A stretch of 64,000 nucleotides of DNA from UBA2199 sp964628035 (GCA_964628035.1 CAZVPI010000001.1:310001-374000); one strand, 5' to 3'. Positions 26,982-37,999 are shown, counted from the stretch's first letter. The notes: generated by a model from the sequence alone, not told the origin. Translations and numbers: made by a program.

Positions 26982-27869
26982 TCAGCGGCGTTCGCGCGGC
27001 TCGTCGGCCACGCGCAGCAGGTAGTCGCCGTAGCCGCTCCTGCGCAGCGGCTCCGCCAGCTTGCGCAGCTGGTCGCGGTCGATCCAGCCGTTCAGGTAGG
27101 CGATCTCCTCCAGGCAGGCGATCTTGAGGTCCTGCCGCTCCTCGATGGTGCGGATGAACAGGGTGGCGTTGAGCAGCGATTCGTGGGTGCCGGTGTCGAG
27201 CCAGGCGAAGCCCCGGCCCAGCACCTCGACGCGCAGCTCCCCCCGCTCCAGGTAGGCGCGGTTGACGTCGGTGATCTCCAGCTCGCCGCGGGCCGAGGGC
27301 TTCAGGCCGCGGGCGATGGCTGTGACCTTTCGGTCGTAGAAATAGAGGCCGACCACGGCCAGGCTGGAGCGCGGCTGCGCCGGCTTCTCCTCGATGGCCA
27401 GGGCCCGGCCGTCGGCGCCGATCTCCACCACCCCATAGCGTTCGGGGTCCTTGACCACGTAGCCGAAGACGGTCGCCCCGCCGGCGGCGGCGGCCGCCGC
27501 CGCCTGGCGCAGGCGGGCGGTCAGCCCCTGGCCGTAGAAGAGGTTGTCGCCCAGCACCAGGCAGACGGGGCCGCCGGCGATGAATTCCTCGCCGACGAGG
27601 AAGGCGTCGGCCAGGCCGCGCGGCTCCTCCTGCACGCGGTAGGCGAAGCGCATCCCCAGCTGCGCACCGTCGCCCAGCAGCGCCCGGAAGCGCGGCAGGT
27701 CGCCGGGAGTGGAGATGACCAGGACGTCGCGGATGCCGGCCAGCATCAGCGTCGACAGCGGGTAATAGACCATCGGCTTGTCGTAAACCGGCAGCAGCTG
27801 CTTGCAGGTCACCTGGGTGACGGGATGGAGCCGGGTTCCGGCTCCGCCGGCCAGGACGATGCCTTTCAT
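26982..27869 (-). CDS. rfbA: Glucose-1-phosphate thymidylyltransferase
   Basis: The 295-residue nucleotidyltransferase starts MKGIVLAGGAGTRLHPVT with the signature GGxGTRL, then KQLLPVYDKPMVYYPLSTLMLAGI, VLGDNLFYGQGL, EEKPAQPRSSLAVVGLYFYD and GFAWLDTGTHESLLNAT. It couples dTTP and glucose-1-phosphate, the first step to dTDP-rhamnose. It sits 31 nt downstream of glmS with a GGGAGG-like site. Confidence 0.95.
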   Translation of the reverse strand: MKGIVLAGGAGTRLHPVTQVTCKQLLPVYDKPMVYYPLSTLMLAGIRDVLVISTPGDLPRFRALLGDGAQLGMRFAYRVQEEPRGLADAFLVGEEFIAGGPVCLVLGDNLFYGQGLTARLRQAAAAAAAGGATVFGYVVKDPERYGVVEIGADGRALAIEEKPAQPRSSLAVVGLYFYDRKVTAIARGLKPSARGELEITDVNRAYLERGELRVEVLGRGFAWLDTGTHESLLNATLFIRTIEERQDLKIACLEEIAYLNGWIDRDQLRKLAEPLRRSGYGDYLLRVADEPRERR

Positions 27870-27900
27870 GGTCCGATCCCTCCCGGGCCGCCGCGGCCGC

Positions 27901-29727
<1,827 letters not shown>

Positions 29728-29743
29728 GGTCCCTCCTTGCCCC

Positions 29744-31147
29744 TCAGGCGAAATGGGTCAGGCTCGGCTTGCCCAGGGGGTAGACGTTGAAGCCGATGGC
29801 GTGCAGCCGCCGGTGGTCGAGGATGTTGCGGCCGTCGAAGACGAAGGCCGGCCGGCGCATGGAGGCGAAGATCCTCCCGTAATCGAGCTCGCGGAACTCC
29901 CGCCACTCGGTGATCACCGCCAGGGCCTGGGCCCCCGCGGCGGCGCGGTAGGGGTCGGGCTCGAAGGTCACGTCGCCGTCGAGGCCGGCCAGGTCGCGGC
30001 GGGCGTTGTCCAGCGCCTGCGGGTCGGTGATGGCCAGCTGCGCCCGCTCCTCGAGCAGCCTGCGGGCGACGGCGATGCCCGGCGACTCGCGGGTGTCGCC
30101 GGTGTCGGCCTTGAAGGCGAAGCCCAGCAGGGCGATCCTCTTGCCCACCACGGTATGGAACATCTCGCGGATGATCGTGTGCACGAAGCGCTCCTGCTGG
30201 TACTCGTTCATGGCCACGACCGCCTGCCAGTAGTCGGCCACCTCGTTCAGCCCGTAGCTGCGGGCGATGTAGACCAGGTTCAGGATGTCCTTCTTGAAGC
30301 AGGAGCCGCCGAAGCCAACGCTGGCGCTGAGAAAGCGCGGGCCGATGCGGCGGTCGCTGCCCACGGCGTAGGCGATCTCGCCGACGTCGGCGCCGGTCTT
30401 CTCGCACAGGGCCGAGATCGAGTTGATCGAGGAGATGCGCTGGGCCAGGAAGGCGTTGGCCACCAGCTTGGACAGCTCGGCCGACCACAGGTTGGTGGTG
30501 ATGATCCGGTCGCGCGGCACCCAGCGGGCGAAGATGGCGGCGACTTCTTCGGCGGCCCAGCGGCCGCTCTCGCTCGACCGCGAGCCGACCAGCACCCGGT
30601 CGGGCTCCAGCAGGTCGCGCACGGCCGTCCCCTCGGCCAGGAACTCGGGATTGGAGACGACCTCGAAGCGCAGCCCGCGGGCGTTCTCCTGCAGGATGCG
30701 CTCCATGGCCTCGGCGGTGCGCACGGGCAGCGTGCTCTTTTCCACGATGATCTTGGTCGCCTGGGAGCTGTTGCAGGCGGGAGGGGCCGAGTGGGCCACG
30801 ATCTCGTGGGCGGTCTTTTCCCAGTGCTGCAGGTCGGAGGCCATGCCGGCGCCGTGGCCGAAAGTCTTGGTCGGCGTGTTGACCGAGACGAAGATGATGT
30901 CGGCCTCGCGGATGCCGGCGGCGATGTCGGTGGAGAAGAACAGGTTGCGCCCGCGCGCCTGGCGCACCACCTCAAGCAGGCCCGGCTCGAAGATGGGCAG
31001 CCGCTCGCCGTTCCAAGCCCGGATGCGCTCGGCGCTGACGTCGACCACGGTGACCTTCAGGTCGGGGCACTTGGCGGCGATGACCGCCATGGTCGGCCCG
31101 CCCACGTAGCCGGCGCCGATGCACAGGATGTTCTTCTTGAATGTCAT
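29744..31147 (-). CDS. ugd: UDP-glucose 6-dehydrogenase, eukaryote-type
   Basis: The 467-residue enzyme oxidises UDP-glucose to UDP-glucuronate. It has NILCIGAGYVGGPTMAVIA (NAD), VSVNTPTKTFGHG, EKSTLPVRTAEAM, SNPEFLAEGTA, the LSKLVANAFLAQRISSINS stretch and the catalytic Cys at 283 in SVGFGGSCFKKD. By recall it resembles animal and plant UGDH much more than the short bacterial Ugd: APPACNSSQ apart, block after block (PLPIFEPGL, WVPRDRIITTNLWS, KADTGDTRESP, FVFDGRNIL) is UGDH-like. It feeds the epimerase gene upstream (UDP-GlcA to UDP-GalA). Confidence 0.94.
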   Translation of the reverse strand: MTFKKNILCIGAGYVGGPTMAVIAAKCPDLKVTVVDVSAERIRAWNGERLPIFEPGLLEVVRQARGRNLFFSTDIAAGIREADIIFVSVNTPTKTFGHGAGMASDLQHWEKTAHEIVAHSAPPACNSSQATKIIVEKSTLPVRTAEAMERILQENARGLRFEVVSNPEFLAEGTAVRDLLEPDRVLVGSRSSESGRWAAEEVAAIFARWVPRDRIITTNLWSAELSKLVANAFLAQRISSINSISALCEKTGADVGEIAYAVGSDRRIGPRFLSASVGFGGSCFKKDILNLVYIARSYGLNEVADYWQAVVAMNEYQQERFVHTIIREMFHTVVGKRIALLGFAFKADTGDTRESPGIAVARRLLEERAQLAITDPQALDNARRDLAGLDGDVTFEPDPYRAAAGAQALAVITEWREFRELDYGRIFASMRRPAFVFDGRNILDHRRLHAIGFNVYPLGKPSLTHFA

Positions 31148-31171
31148 GTCCGCACCTCGGAGGCGATCGCG

Positions 31172-32269
31172 TTATTCCGCGCCATAAAATTCCTTGTACC
31201 AGGAGACGAAGCGCGCCACCCCCTCCTCGACCGGCGTGGCCGGGGCGAAGCCCGCCTCGCGGGCCAGGTCGTCGATGTCGGCGCTGGTCTCGGGGACGTC
31301 GCCCGGCTGCAGGGGCAGCAGCAGCCGCTCGGCCCTGCGGCCCAGGCTCTCCTCGATCAGCTCGACGAAGCGCAGCAGGCCGACCGGCCGGTTGTTGCCG
31401 ATGTTGAAGACGCGGTAGGGGGCCGACGAGCGCGAGGGGTCGGGGCGGCGGGCGTCCCAGTCCGGGTCGGGGCGCGGCGGCCGCTCCAGAACGCGGCGCA
31501 TGCCCTCGACGATGTCGTCGATGTAGGTGAAGTCGCGCTTCATGTCGCCGTGATTGTAGACCTCGATGGGCTGGCCGGCGAGGATCCTGCGCGTGAAGAT
31601 GAACAGCGCCATGTCGGGGCGGCCCCAGGGGCCGTAGACGGTGAAGAAGCGCAGGCCGGTGGCCGGGATGGCGAACAGGTGGGCGTAGCTGTGGGCCATC
31701 AGCTCGTTGGCCTTCTTGCTGGCCGCGTACAGCGAGAGGGGATGGTCGACGTTGTGGCGGGTCGAGAACGGCTGCTCGGCGTTGCCGCCGTAGACCGACG
31801 AGGAGGAGGCGAAGACCAGGTGGCGCACCGCGTGGCGGCGGCAGTTCTCCAGGATGTTCAGGAAGCCGACCAGGTTGCTGTCGACGTAGGCCCAGGGGTT
31901 CTGCAGCGAGTAGCGCACCCCGGCCTGGGCGGCCAGGTGGACCACCCGTCCCGGGCGCTCGCGGTCGAAGAGGGCGGCGACGGCCTGGCGGTCCTGCAGA
32001 TCGGTCTTGTAGAAGACGATTCCCGGGGCCTCGAGCCGGGCGTTGTCGCGGCGCTCCAGTCCCTCCAGCTCCGCGGCAACGAAGCCGAGCTCGCGCAGGC
32101 GGGCCCGTTTCAGGTTCGCGTCGTAGTAGTCGTTGAGATTGTCAAGGCCAACGACCGGGATCCCCTCTTCCCGAAGCCGCCTGGCGAAATGGAAGCCGAT
32201 GAAGCCGGCGATGCCGGTGACCAGGACAACGGGCTCGGCGGTCGGCTCGGAAGCGGCGGCTGGCGGCAT
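31172..32269 (-). CDS. UDP-glucuronate 4-epimerase (NAD-dependent SDR)
   Basis: The 365-residue short-chain dehydrogenase has VVLVTGIAGFIGFHFARRL, DNLNDYYDANLKRARL, HLAAQAGVRYSLQNPWAYVDSN, FASSSSVYGGN, YAASKKANELMAHSYAHLF (YxxxK) and YRVFNIGNNRPVGLLRFVELIEESLG followed by PLQPGDVPETSADIDDL. This set is typical of bacterial UDP-GlcA 4-epimerases that make UDP-galacturonate for LPS or capsule. GAGGAG lies about 10 nt upstream. It is first in the operon, about 85 nt behind a TATAAT box. Confidence 0.92.
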   Translation of the reverse strand: MPPAAASEPTAEPVVLVTGIAGFIGFHFARRLREEGIPVVGLDNLNDYYDANLKRARLRELGFVAAELEGLERRDNARLEAPGIVFYKTDLQDRQAVAALFDRERPGRVVHLAAQAGVRYSLQNPWAYVDSNLVGFLNILENCRRHAVRHLVFASSSSVYGGNAEQPFSTRHNVDHPLSLYAASKKANELMAHSYAHLFAIPATGLRFFTVYGPWGRPDMALFIFTRRILAGQPIEVYNHGDMKRDFTYIDDIVEGMRRVLERPPRPDPDWDARRPDPSRSSAPYRVFNIGNNRPVGLLRFVELIEESLGRRAERLLLPLQPGDVPETSADIDDLAREAGFAPATPVEEGVARFVSWYKEFYGAE

Positions 32270-32352
32270 GAAGCGGTTCTCCTCTGGCGGCGGCAGGCGG
32301 CGGTCGGACCGAAACGGCCGATGGCACGGCTTTCCCTGCCCTTGCCCGACCC

Positions 32353-32358
32353 ATTATA
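32353..32358 (-). promoter_or_regulatory. -10 box of the nucleotide-sugar operon
   Basis: Perfect TATAAT on the minus strand about 85 nt upstream of the epimerase ATG. No clear -35 box: an A9 run on the plus strand occupies its place. Confidence 0.45.
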
Positions 32359-32429
32359 GTACATCCGTTGTGAAAAAAAAAGCGCGCGGCCGCCTCAGCC
32401 CTTAGCGGCCCTGTTCCGGCGGGCGGGGG

Positions 32430-35069
32430 CTAGCGCAGCTTGTCGCTCCTGGACTTGAGCGACTGCAGGAGGTTCAGCGCCTCCAGCGGCGTCAGGCGCT
32501 CGATGTCGATCTCCTTCAGCTTCTCGCGGATCTCGTCCCAGACCTTCAGCTCCATGTCCTCGGGAAAGAGGGGGGCCGTGGCCGGCGGCGCCTTGGCGAT
32601 GCGGCCGCTCAGGCGCTCCTTGACCAGGCGGTTCAGCTCCTTCTTCTCCAGGTTGAGCAGGATCTCCTTGGCGCGCTCGATCACCGGCCGCGGCAGGCCG
32701 GCGATCTTGGCCACGTGGATGCCGAAGCTCTGGTCGGTGGGGCCGGGCAGGATCTTGTGCAGGAAGATGACGTTGTCCTGCCACTCCTTGACCGCGATGT
32801 GCACGTTGCGCACCCGCTCCAGGATGGAGGCCAGCTCGGTGAGCTCGTGGTAATGGGTGGCGAACAGCACGCGCGGCCGGGCCTTCAGCGCGTGCAGGAA
32901 CTCGATCACGGCCCAGGCGATGGAGAGGCCGTCGAAGGTGGAGGTGCCGCGTCCGATCTCGTCCAGCAGGACCAGCGCCCGCGGCCCGGCGCTGTTCAGG
33001 ATGATCGCCGTTTCGATCATTTCCACCAGGAACGTCGACTTGCCCTCCAGCAGCGAGTCGGAGGCGCCGATGCGCGTGAAGATGCGGTCGCACAGGCCGA
33101 TCTGCGCCTTCGCCGCCGGCACGAAGAGGCCGGCCTGGGCCAGGATGACGATCAGGGCGTTCTGGCGCAGGTAGGTGGACTTGCCCCCCATGTTGGGGCC
33201 GGTGATGAGCAGCACCTGCTCGCTGTCGGCCGAGAGGAGCAGGTCGTTGGGGATGAAGCCGCGCCCCGAGGCGGCCTCGATCACCGGGTGGCGCCCTTCC
33301 TGGATGCGCAGGGCGGCGCCGTCGTTCACCTCGGGGCGCACGTAGCCGCGGCGCTGGGCCAGCTCGCCGCCGGCGGCCAGCACATCGAGCAGGGCGACCT
33401 GGTCGGCGTTGCGGTTGAGCTGCGGCGCGAAGCGCTGGATCTCGGCCAGCAGGTCGGCGTACAGCCTCTTTTCGAGCGCCGCGATGCGCTCCTCCGACTT
33501 GAGGATCTTTTCCTCCAGCTCCTTGAGCTCGGCGGTCAGGAAGCGTTCGGCGCCGACAAGCGTCTGCTTGCGCTGGAAGCGCTCAGGGACCAGGTGCAGG
33601 TGGGGCTTGGTCACCTCGATGAAGTAGCCGAAGACCTTGTTGTACCTGATCTTGAGCGAGGGGATGCCGGTGGCGGCCCGCTCGCGGCTCTCCATGGCGG
33701 CCACGATCTCCTTGGCGTCGCGGCTGACGGCGCGCAGCTCGTCCAGCTCGCGGTGATAGCCGGCGCGGATGACCTGCCCCTCGCCGACGACGGCGGCCGG
33801 CTCGTCTGCGAGGGCCCGTTCGAGCAGCCCCACGAGCTCGGGCAGGGGGGCGAGGGAATCGGCCGCCTGGCGGATGATCTCCGCGCCCATGTCCTGGACG
33901 GCGGCCTGCGCCTCGGGCACGCGCGCCAGCGTGTCGCGCAGGCTGAGCAGGTGCTGGGGCTGGGCGACCTGCAGGGCCACGCGCGAGTTCAGGCGCGCCA
34001 GGTCGGCGAAGAGCTTCAGCTTCTTGCGCGCCTCGCCGCGGCCGATCAGGTTGCGGGCGAACTCCTCGACGCCGTCAAGGCGGCGCTCGATCTGGCGGCA
34101 ATCGAGCAGCGGCGCCGTGAGCCATTTCCTGAGCAGCCGCCTGCCCATGGGGGTGACGGTCATGTCGACGGCGGCCAGCAGCGAGCCCGCAACCGAGCCG
34201 TTGCGGAGGTTGGCCGCGATCTCCAGGTTGCGGAAGGAGACGGCGTCGAGGACCAGGTGCTCCTCGCGGGCGCTGAAGCGCGGGGCCGGCAGATGGGCCA
34301 GCGAGCCGGGGCGGATGGAGCGCACGTACTTGAGCAGGGCGCCGGCGGCGGAGACGGCGGCCGGCTGGCCGTCCAGGCCCAGCCCCTCGAGGCTGCGCAG
34401 GCCGAATTGGCGCATCAGCGCCTCGCCGCAGCCGACCGGGTCGAACTCGGCGTCGTCCTGCACGGTGACCAGGATGCCGGCGAACTCGGGGAAGCGCTTG
34501 AGAAAGCGGGCGTGCTCCGGCTCCTGGCCGCGGGCGATCAGGATCTCCTTGGGCGCGAGGCGGGCGAGCTCGTTGAACAGGGCCTCGTCGGCGCCGGCAG
34601 GGAAGGACTTGACCTCGAACTCGCCGACGGCCAGATCGAGGGCGGCCAGGGCCAGGGCCGGACCGTCGCGGCCGACGGCGGCCACATAGCTGTTCAGCCC
34701 GGTGTCGAGCGCCTCCACCTCCAGGGCGGTGGCGGGAGTCAGGATGTGGGTGACCTCGCGGCGCACGATGCCCTTGGCCAGGGCCGGGTCCTCCATCTGC
34801 TCGCAGATGGCCACCTTGTAGCCCTTGCGCAGCAGCTTGGCGGCGTAGTTCTCCCAGGCGTGGTGCGGGACGCCGCAGAGGGGCACCGGGTCCTCCTGCT
34901 TCTTGTTGCGCGAGGTCAGCACCACCTCCAGGATGGGGGCGGCGATGCGGGCGTCGTCGAAGAACATCTCGTAGAAGTCGCCCAGGCGGAAGAACAGGAT
35001 GGCGTCGGGATAGCTTTTCTTGATCTCCTGGTACTGGCGCAGCAGCGGCGTCGGGGCGCGGTCTTCCAT
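32430..35069 (-). CDS. mutS: DNA mismatch repair protein MutS
   Basis: The 879-residue protein recognises mismatches and recruits MutL. The mismatch-binding domain has TPLLRQYQEIKKSYPDAILFFRLGDFYEMF with the Phe-x-Glu-type contact, plus EDPVPLCGVPHHAWENYAAKLL. The ATPase domain has LLITGPNMGGKSTYLRQNALI (Walker A), DSLLEGKSTFLVEM and LVLLDEIGRGTSTFDGLSIAWAV. An upstream TTG (35075) is possible, but the ATG at 35069 fits a -10 box 6 nt ahead of it. The mutL partner is not in the window. Confidence 0.97.
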   Translation of the reverse strand: MEDRAPTPLLRQYQEIKKSYPDAILFFRLGDFYEMFFDDARIAAPILEVVLTSRNKKQEDPVPLCGVPHHAWENYAAKLLRKGYKVAICEQMEDPALAKGIVRREVTHILTPATALEVEALDTGLNSYVAAVGRDGPALALAALDLAVGEFEVKSFPAGADEALFNELARLAPKEILIARGQEPEHARFLKRFPEFAGILVTVQDDAEFDPVGCGEALMRQFGLRSLEGLGLDGQPAAVSAAGALLKYVRSIRPGSLAHLPAPRFSAREEHLVLDAVSFRNLEIAANLRNGSVAGSLLAAVDMTVTPMGRRLLRKWLTAPLLDCRQIERRLDGVEEFARNLIGRGEARKKLKLFADLARLNSRVALQVAQPQHLLSLRDTLARVPEAQAAVQDMGAEIIRQAADSLAPLPELVGLLERALADEPAAVVGEGQVIRAGYHRELDELRAVSRDAKEIVAAMESRERAATGIPSLKIRYNKVFGYFIEVTKPHLHLVPERFQRKQTLVGAERFLTAELKELEEKILKSEERIAALEKRLYADLLAEIQRFAPQLNRNADQVALLDVLAAGGELAQRRGYVRPEVNDGAALRIQEGRHPVIEAASGRGFIPNDLLLSADSEQVLLITGPNMGGKSTYLRQNALIVILAQAGLFVPAAKAQIGLCDRIFTRIGASDSLLEGKSTFLVEMIETAIILNSAGPRALVLLDEIGRGTSTFDGLSIAWAVIEFLHALKARPRVLFATHYHELTELASILERVRNVHIAVKEWQDNVIFLHKILPGPTDQSFGIHVAKIAGLPRPVIERAKEILLNLEKKELNRLVKERLSGRIAKAPPATAPLFPEDMELKVWDEIREKLKEIDIERLTPLEALNLLQSLKSRSDKLR

Positions 35070-35075
35070 GGGCAA

Positions 35076-35081
35076 ATTATA
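35076..35081 (-). promoter_or_regulatory. mutS -10 box, leaderless spacing
   Basis: Perfect TATAAT on the minus strand ending 6 nt before the ATG at 35069. A -35 match is poor (TGAACC at 18 bp). Confidence 0.5.
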
Positions 35082-35443
35082 CCACAGGCCGCAGCGCCCG
35101 GTTCAGCGCCTGGGTCTTTAAAAAGGACAAGCAAAATGAGAGCTCTTCGTGCTGGTGTTAGTGTTAGCAAGAAACAAAACCAGCAAACCGTACGGCCGAA
35201 CCAAGAGTGGCATTGGCGGTATCGGTGCAGATGCGAGCTGTCGTGATTCGTGATTCGTAAATAAAGGATCGGGAAAAACACACCTTCGTTTATGTCATTG
35301 GACCATTGGAATTTGGATGTTTCGCACTTGTGCCTTTTGCCTTGCGAGCTCGTTTTTTCGAGCGAATGGTGGCTGCCTTCAAACTGCTTCTGTCCTTGTT
35401 CCTTTTACCTTATGAAGTTCCCGTGACGGCAAGGATCACCAAA
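35082..35443. repeat. mutS-recD2 gap: mosaic of short-period repeats
   Basis: At 35140-35171 GAGCTCTTCGTG leads into GGTGTTAGTGTTAGCAA hexamers; the same head and end occur at 50009-50046. At 35235-35260 GAGCTGTC leads into two GTGATTC heptamers. At 35271-35278 there is GGGAAAAA, at 35296-35316 ATTGGAC/CATTGGA/ATTTGGA heptamers, and at 35329-35347 and 35394-35414 TTTTGCC/TTTTACC heptamers. A GCTCG-TTTTTT-CGAGC hairpin lies near 35348-35363. No gene is credible here. Confidence 0.6.
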
Positions 35444-37597
35444 TTACTTGTCGCTTTCTGCGGCTGCCTGGCTCAGGCGCAGCGGCAGCAGGGTGCGGCG
35501 GCGCACCGGCTGGGCGTTGGCCACGGCCCGGGCGATGGTGGCCTCGTCCGAGAGCAGGAACAGCCTACGCCGCGCCCGGGTGACGGCGGTGTAGAACAGC
35601 TCGCGGCTGAGCATGCGCGCGTGCGAGGGCAGCAGACACAGCACCACGACGTCGTATTCCGACCCCTGCGACTTGTGGACCGAGACGGCGTAGGCCAGGG
35701 CGAGCTCGTCCAGCTCGTCGGCGGCGTACTCGACGATCCAGCCGTCGAAGTCGACCGCGAGCGTCCGCTCCTTCTCGCGGTAGTCGACGACGACGCCCAG
35801 GTCGCCGTTGAACACCCCCTTGTCGTAGTCGTTGCGGGTCTGCATCACCTTGTCCAGCCGCTTGAAGGCCGTCTTTTCGCGGCGCAGCAGGAACGGCTCG
35901 GGGTTGAAGCGCTCCTGGACCATGGCGTTGATGCGGTCGATGCCGGCCTCGCCGCGGTACATGGGGGCCAGCACCTGCAGGCCGGCGGCGTTGAAGGGGA
36001 ATTCGTCCTGCAGGCGGCGCAGGATGCGCTCGACCCGCTCCAGGGCCTGCGCCTCCTCGCCGACGCGCAGGAAGACGAACTCGGACCCGGGATCGGGCCT
36101 GGGCAGCAGCAGCGGCTCGCCGGCGTTGACGCGGCAGGCGTTCTCCACGATCAGGCTGCCCTGGTCCTGGCGGTAGTTGCGCTGCAGGTAGATCGTGGGG
36201 AACAGCCCGCTGGCGATCATGTCGCGCAGCACGTTGCCCGGCCCGACCGAGGGCAGCTGGTCCTTGTCGCCGATGACGATCAGCTGCGTGTCGTCGGTCA
36301 GGGCCTGCAGCAGCGAGAACAGGACGAACGAGTCGACCATCGAGAATTCGTCGACGATGACCGTTCCCGACGGCAGCGGGTTCTGGGCGTTGTGCACGAA
36401 CTGCGCCGTCTCGGGGTTGAACTTCAGCAGGCGGTGGATGGTCGAGGCCTGGCAGCCCGTGCTCTCCTCGACGCGCTTGGCCGCGCGGCCGGTGGGGGCG
36501 GCGACCAGGATCGGGCGCCGGTTGGCGCGCAGGATCTCGATGAGGGCTCGGATGATGGTCGTCTTGCCCGTGCCCGGGCCGCCGGTGATGATGGTCAGGC
36601 GGCCGCCCACCGCGGCCAGCACCGCCCGCTTCTGCTCCTCGCTGAGCTCCAGGGCGAGCTTGGCGAACACGGAGGCGAAGTCGACCGCCGGCGCCTGCGG
36701 CGCCGCGTCGCCGGAGAGGCGCAGCAGGCGGCGGGCGGCGGCGTTCTCGAGCATCTCGTTCTGCGGCGTGAGCAGGCCGGGCTCGGGCCGCTCGACCCGG
36801 CGCAGCTCGCCGCGCTCGAGCAGCCGCTCCAGCGCGGCGTGGACGTCGGCGTCGTCGACGTCCAGGAGCCGGGCGCACTCCTGCAGCAGCTCGTCGCGGG
36901 GGACATAGAGGTCGCCGCGCTGGAACTCGGCCTGCTGCAGAATGAACAGGATGCCGGCCCGCAGCCGCTGCGGGTCGGTCCGGGCCACGCCCAGGGCGCG
37001 GGCGATGGCGTCGGCCACCTTGAAGCCCACGCCGCGCACGCGCTCGATCAGCAGGTACGGGTCGCCCTCGACCATGGCCGGGGCCAGGTCGCCGAACTCG
37101 CGGAAGATGCGGTAGACGATCTCCTGGCCGACCCCGAAGGGGGTCAGGCGCACGGTCAGGTCGCGCAGGGCGCGGCTGCCGCGGACGCTCTCCTGGACGG
37201 CGGCCAGCGCCGATTTCTTCAACCCCGGCACCTCGCGCAGGCGCTCGGGGTCGTTGTCCAGCACGTCGAAGGTGGCCTGGCCGAAATGGTCGACGATCCG
37301 CTGCGCCGTCTTGGGGCCGATGCCCTTGAAGCGCCCGGAGGCCAGGTAGCGGGCGATGCCCTCGTTGTCACCGGGGCGTACGAACTCGAAGCGGCTGACC
37401 TTGATCTGCCGGCCGAAGCGCGGGTGGTCGGTCTCCTCGCCCTCGATCTCCAGCGTGTCGCCCACGCTCAGCGCGTGCAGGCTGCCGACGATGACCCGGC
37501 TCTCGCGCTGCCCCTCCACCCTTACCAGGAAGACCCCGAAGCCCGACTCCTGGGAGACGAAGATCCTGCGGCTGACCCTGACCTTGAACGTAGGCAA
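35444..37597 (-). CDS. recD2: RecD-like 5'-3' helicase RecD2
   Basis: The 717-residue SF1B helicase acts without RecBC. It has an N-terminal OB-like region, tandem helix-hairpin-helix motifs (about 90-200, including FKGIGPKTAQRIVDHFG and VPGLKKSALAAVQ), then the motor with Walker A IITGGPGTGKTTIIRALI near 330-347, motif II VIVDEFSMVDSFVL, QLIVIGDKDQLPSVGPGNVLRDM, QNYRQ-type LQRNYRQDQGS and the C-terminal AYAVSVHKSQGSEYDVVVL. The start is TTG at 37597. The only strong ribosome site upstream belongs to a 14-codon ORF that stops 1 nt before this TTG. Confidence 0.93.
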   Translation of the reverse strand: MPTFKVRVSRRIFVSQESGFGVFLVRVEGQRESRVIVGSLHALSVGDTLEIEGEETDHPRFGRQIKVSRFEFVRPGDNEGIARYLASGRFKGIGPKTAQRIVDHFGQATFDVLDNDPERLREVPGLKKSALAAVQESVRGSRALRDLTVRLTPFGVGQEIVYRIFREFGDLAPAMVEGDPYLLIERVRGVGFKVADAIARALGVARTDPQRLRAGILFILQQAEFQRGDLYVPRDELLQECARLLDVDDADVHAALERLLERGELRRVERPEPGLLTPQNEMLENAAARRLLRLSGDAAPQAPAVDFASVFAKLALELSEEQKRAVLAAVGGRLTIITGGPGTGKTTIIRALIEILRANRRPILVAAPTGRAAKRVEESTGCQASTIHRLLKFNPETAQFVHNAQNPLPSGTVIVDEFSMVDSFVLFSLLQALTDDTQLIVIGDKDQLPSVGPGNVLRDMIASGLFPTIYLQRNYRQDQGSLIVENACRVNAGEPLLLPRPDPGSEFVFLRVGEEAQALERVERILRRLQDEFPFNAAGLQVLAPMYRGEAGIDRINAMVQERFNPEPFLLRREKTAFKRLDKVMQTRNDYDKGVFNGDLGVVVDYREKERTLAVDFDGWIVEYAADELDELALAYAVSVHKSQGSEYDVVVLCLLPSHARMLSRELFYTAVTRARRRLFLLSDEATIARAVANAQPVRRRTLLPLRLSQAAAESDK

Positions 37598-37598
37598 G

Positions 37599-37643
37599 TC
37601 AGCCCGCGGCCGCGCGCTGCGGCGAACGATCGATGGAACGCAT
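37599..37643 (-). CDS. Possible 14-residue leader peptide (uORF) of recD2
   Basis: AGGAGG (37653-37648) precedes an ATG at 37643. The ORF reads MRSIDRSPQRAAAG and ends in TGA at 37601-37599, one base before the recD2 TTG. With a TATAAT promoter ahead it would be the first translated frame of the recD2 mRNA. It could drive recD2 by reinitiation, or be the relic of a shifted N-terminus. Confidence 0.4.
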   Translation of the reverse strand: MRSIDRSPQRAAAG

Positions 37644-37672
37644 GGAACCTCCTAGGCACCAGGATTGTCGGG

Positions 37673-37701
37673 ATTATACGCAATCGGTGGAAAAATGAAA
37701 A
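37673..37701 (-). promoter_or_regulatory. recD2 promoter
   Basis: TTTTCA (37701-37696), 17 bp, TATAAT (37678-37673). A leader of about 70-75 nt to the TTG contains the AGGAGG site and the small ORF. Confidence 0.6.
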
Positions 37702-37717
37702 GAATGGGAACGATCTG

Positions 37718-37984
37718 GAGACGTTAGACGCTAGACGTTGGACGTTAGCAAAGCCAATGACCAGAAAGGGCCTTCGAACGCTAAATGGTAGCCAAGCCAT
37801 TAACGGGCTGGAGATTTGAAACGAGGGGAATCAGCCAGTCAAGCATCGACCTTTCAAGGATATCGAAATCGTCGTTTTCCCTGATGGATGACTGGCGTCC
37901 GATTCCCAGACATTCCGGTTTGCCGCGGGTTTTTTCGCATGGGTTTCCTCTTGCTAACCACTAACGCCTAACGTCTGACGTCTC
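37718..37984. mobile_element. 267-bp element with 34-bp imperfect terminal inverted repeats of heptamers (copy 1)
   Basis: The left arm (37718-37751) begins GAGACGTTAGACG and ends GTTAGCAA. The reverse complement of the right arm (37951-37984) aligns without gaps at 28 of 34 positions. Both arms are built from ACGTYAG-type 7-bp units. The left arms of the two copies in this window match at 29/34 and the right arms at 30/34, better than left versus right, so the element has defined ends. The interior (about 200 bp) has no gene. No transposase or target duplication is seen here. It ends 15 bp before the -35 box of the next gene. Confidence 0.6.
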
Positions 37985-37999
37985 TAGTTCGTCATTTCC

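Noticed and set aside
35348..35363. GCTCG-TTTTTT-CGAGC hairpin as the recD2 terminator
   Set aside because: The T run is in the loop, not after the stem, and the stem is only 5 bp; not a standard intrinsic terminator.
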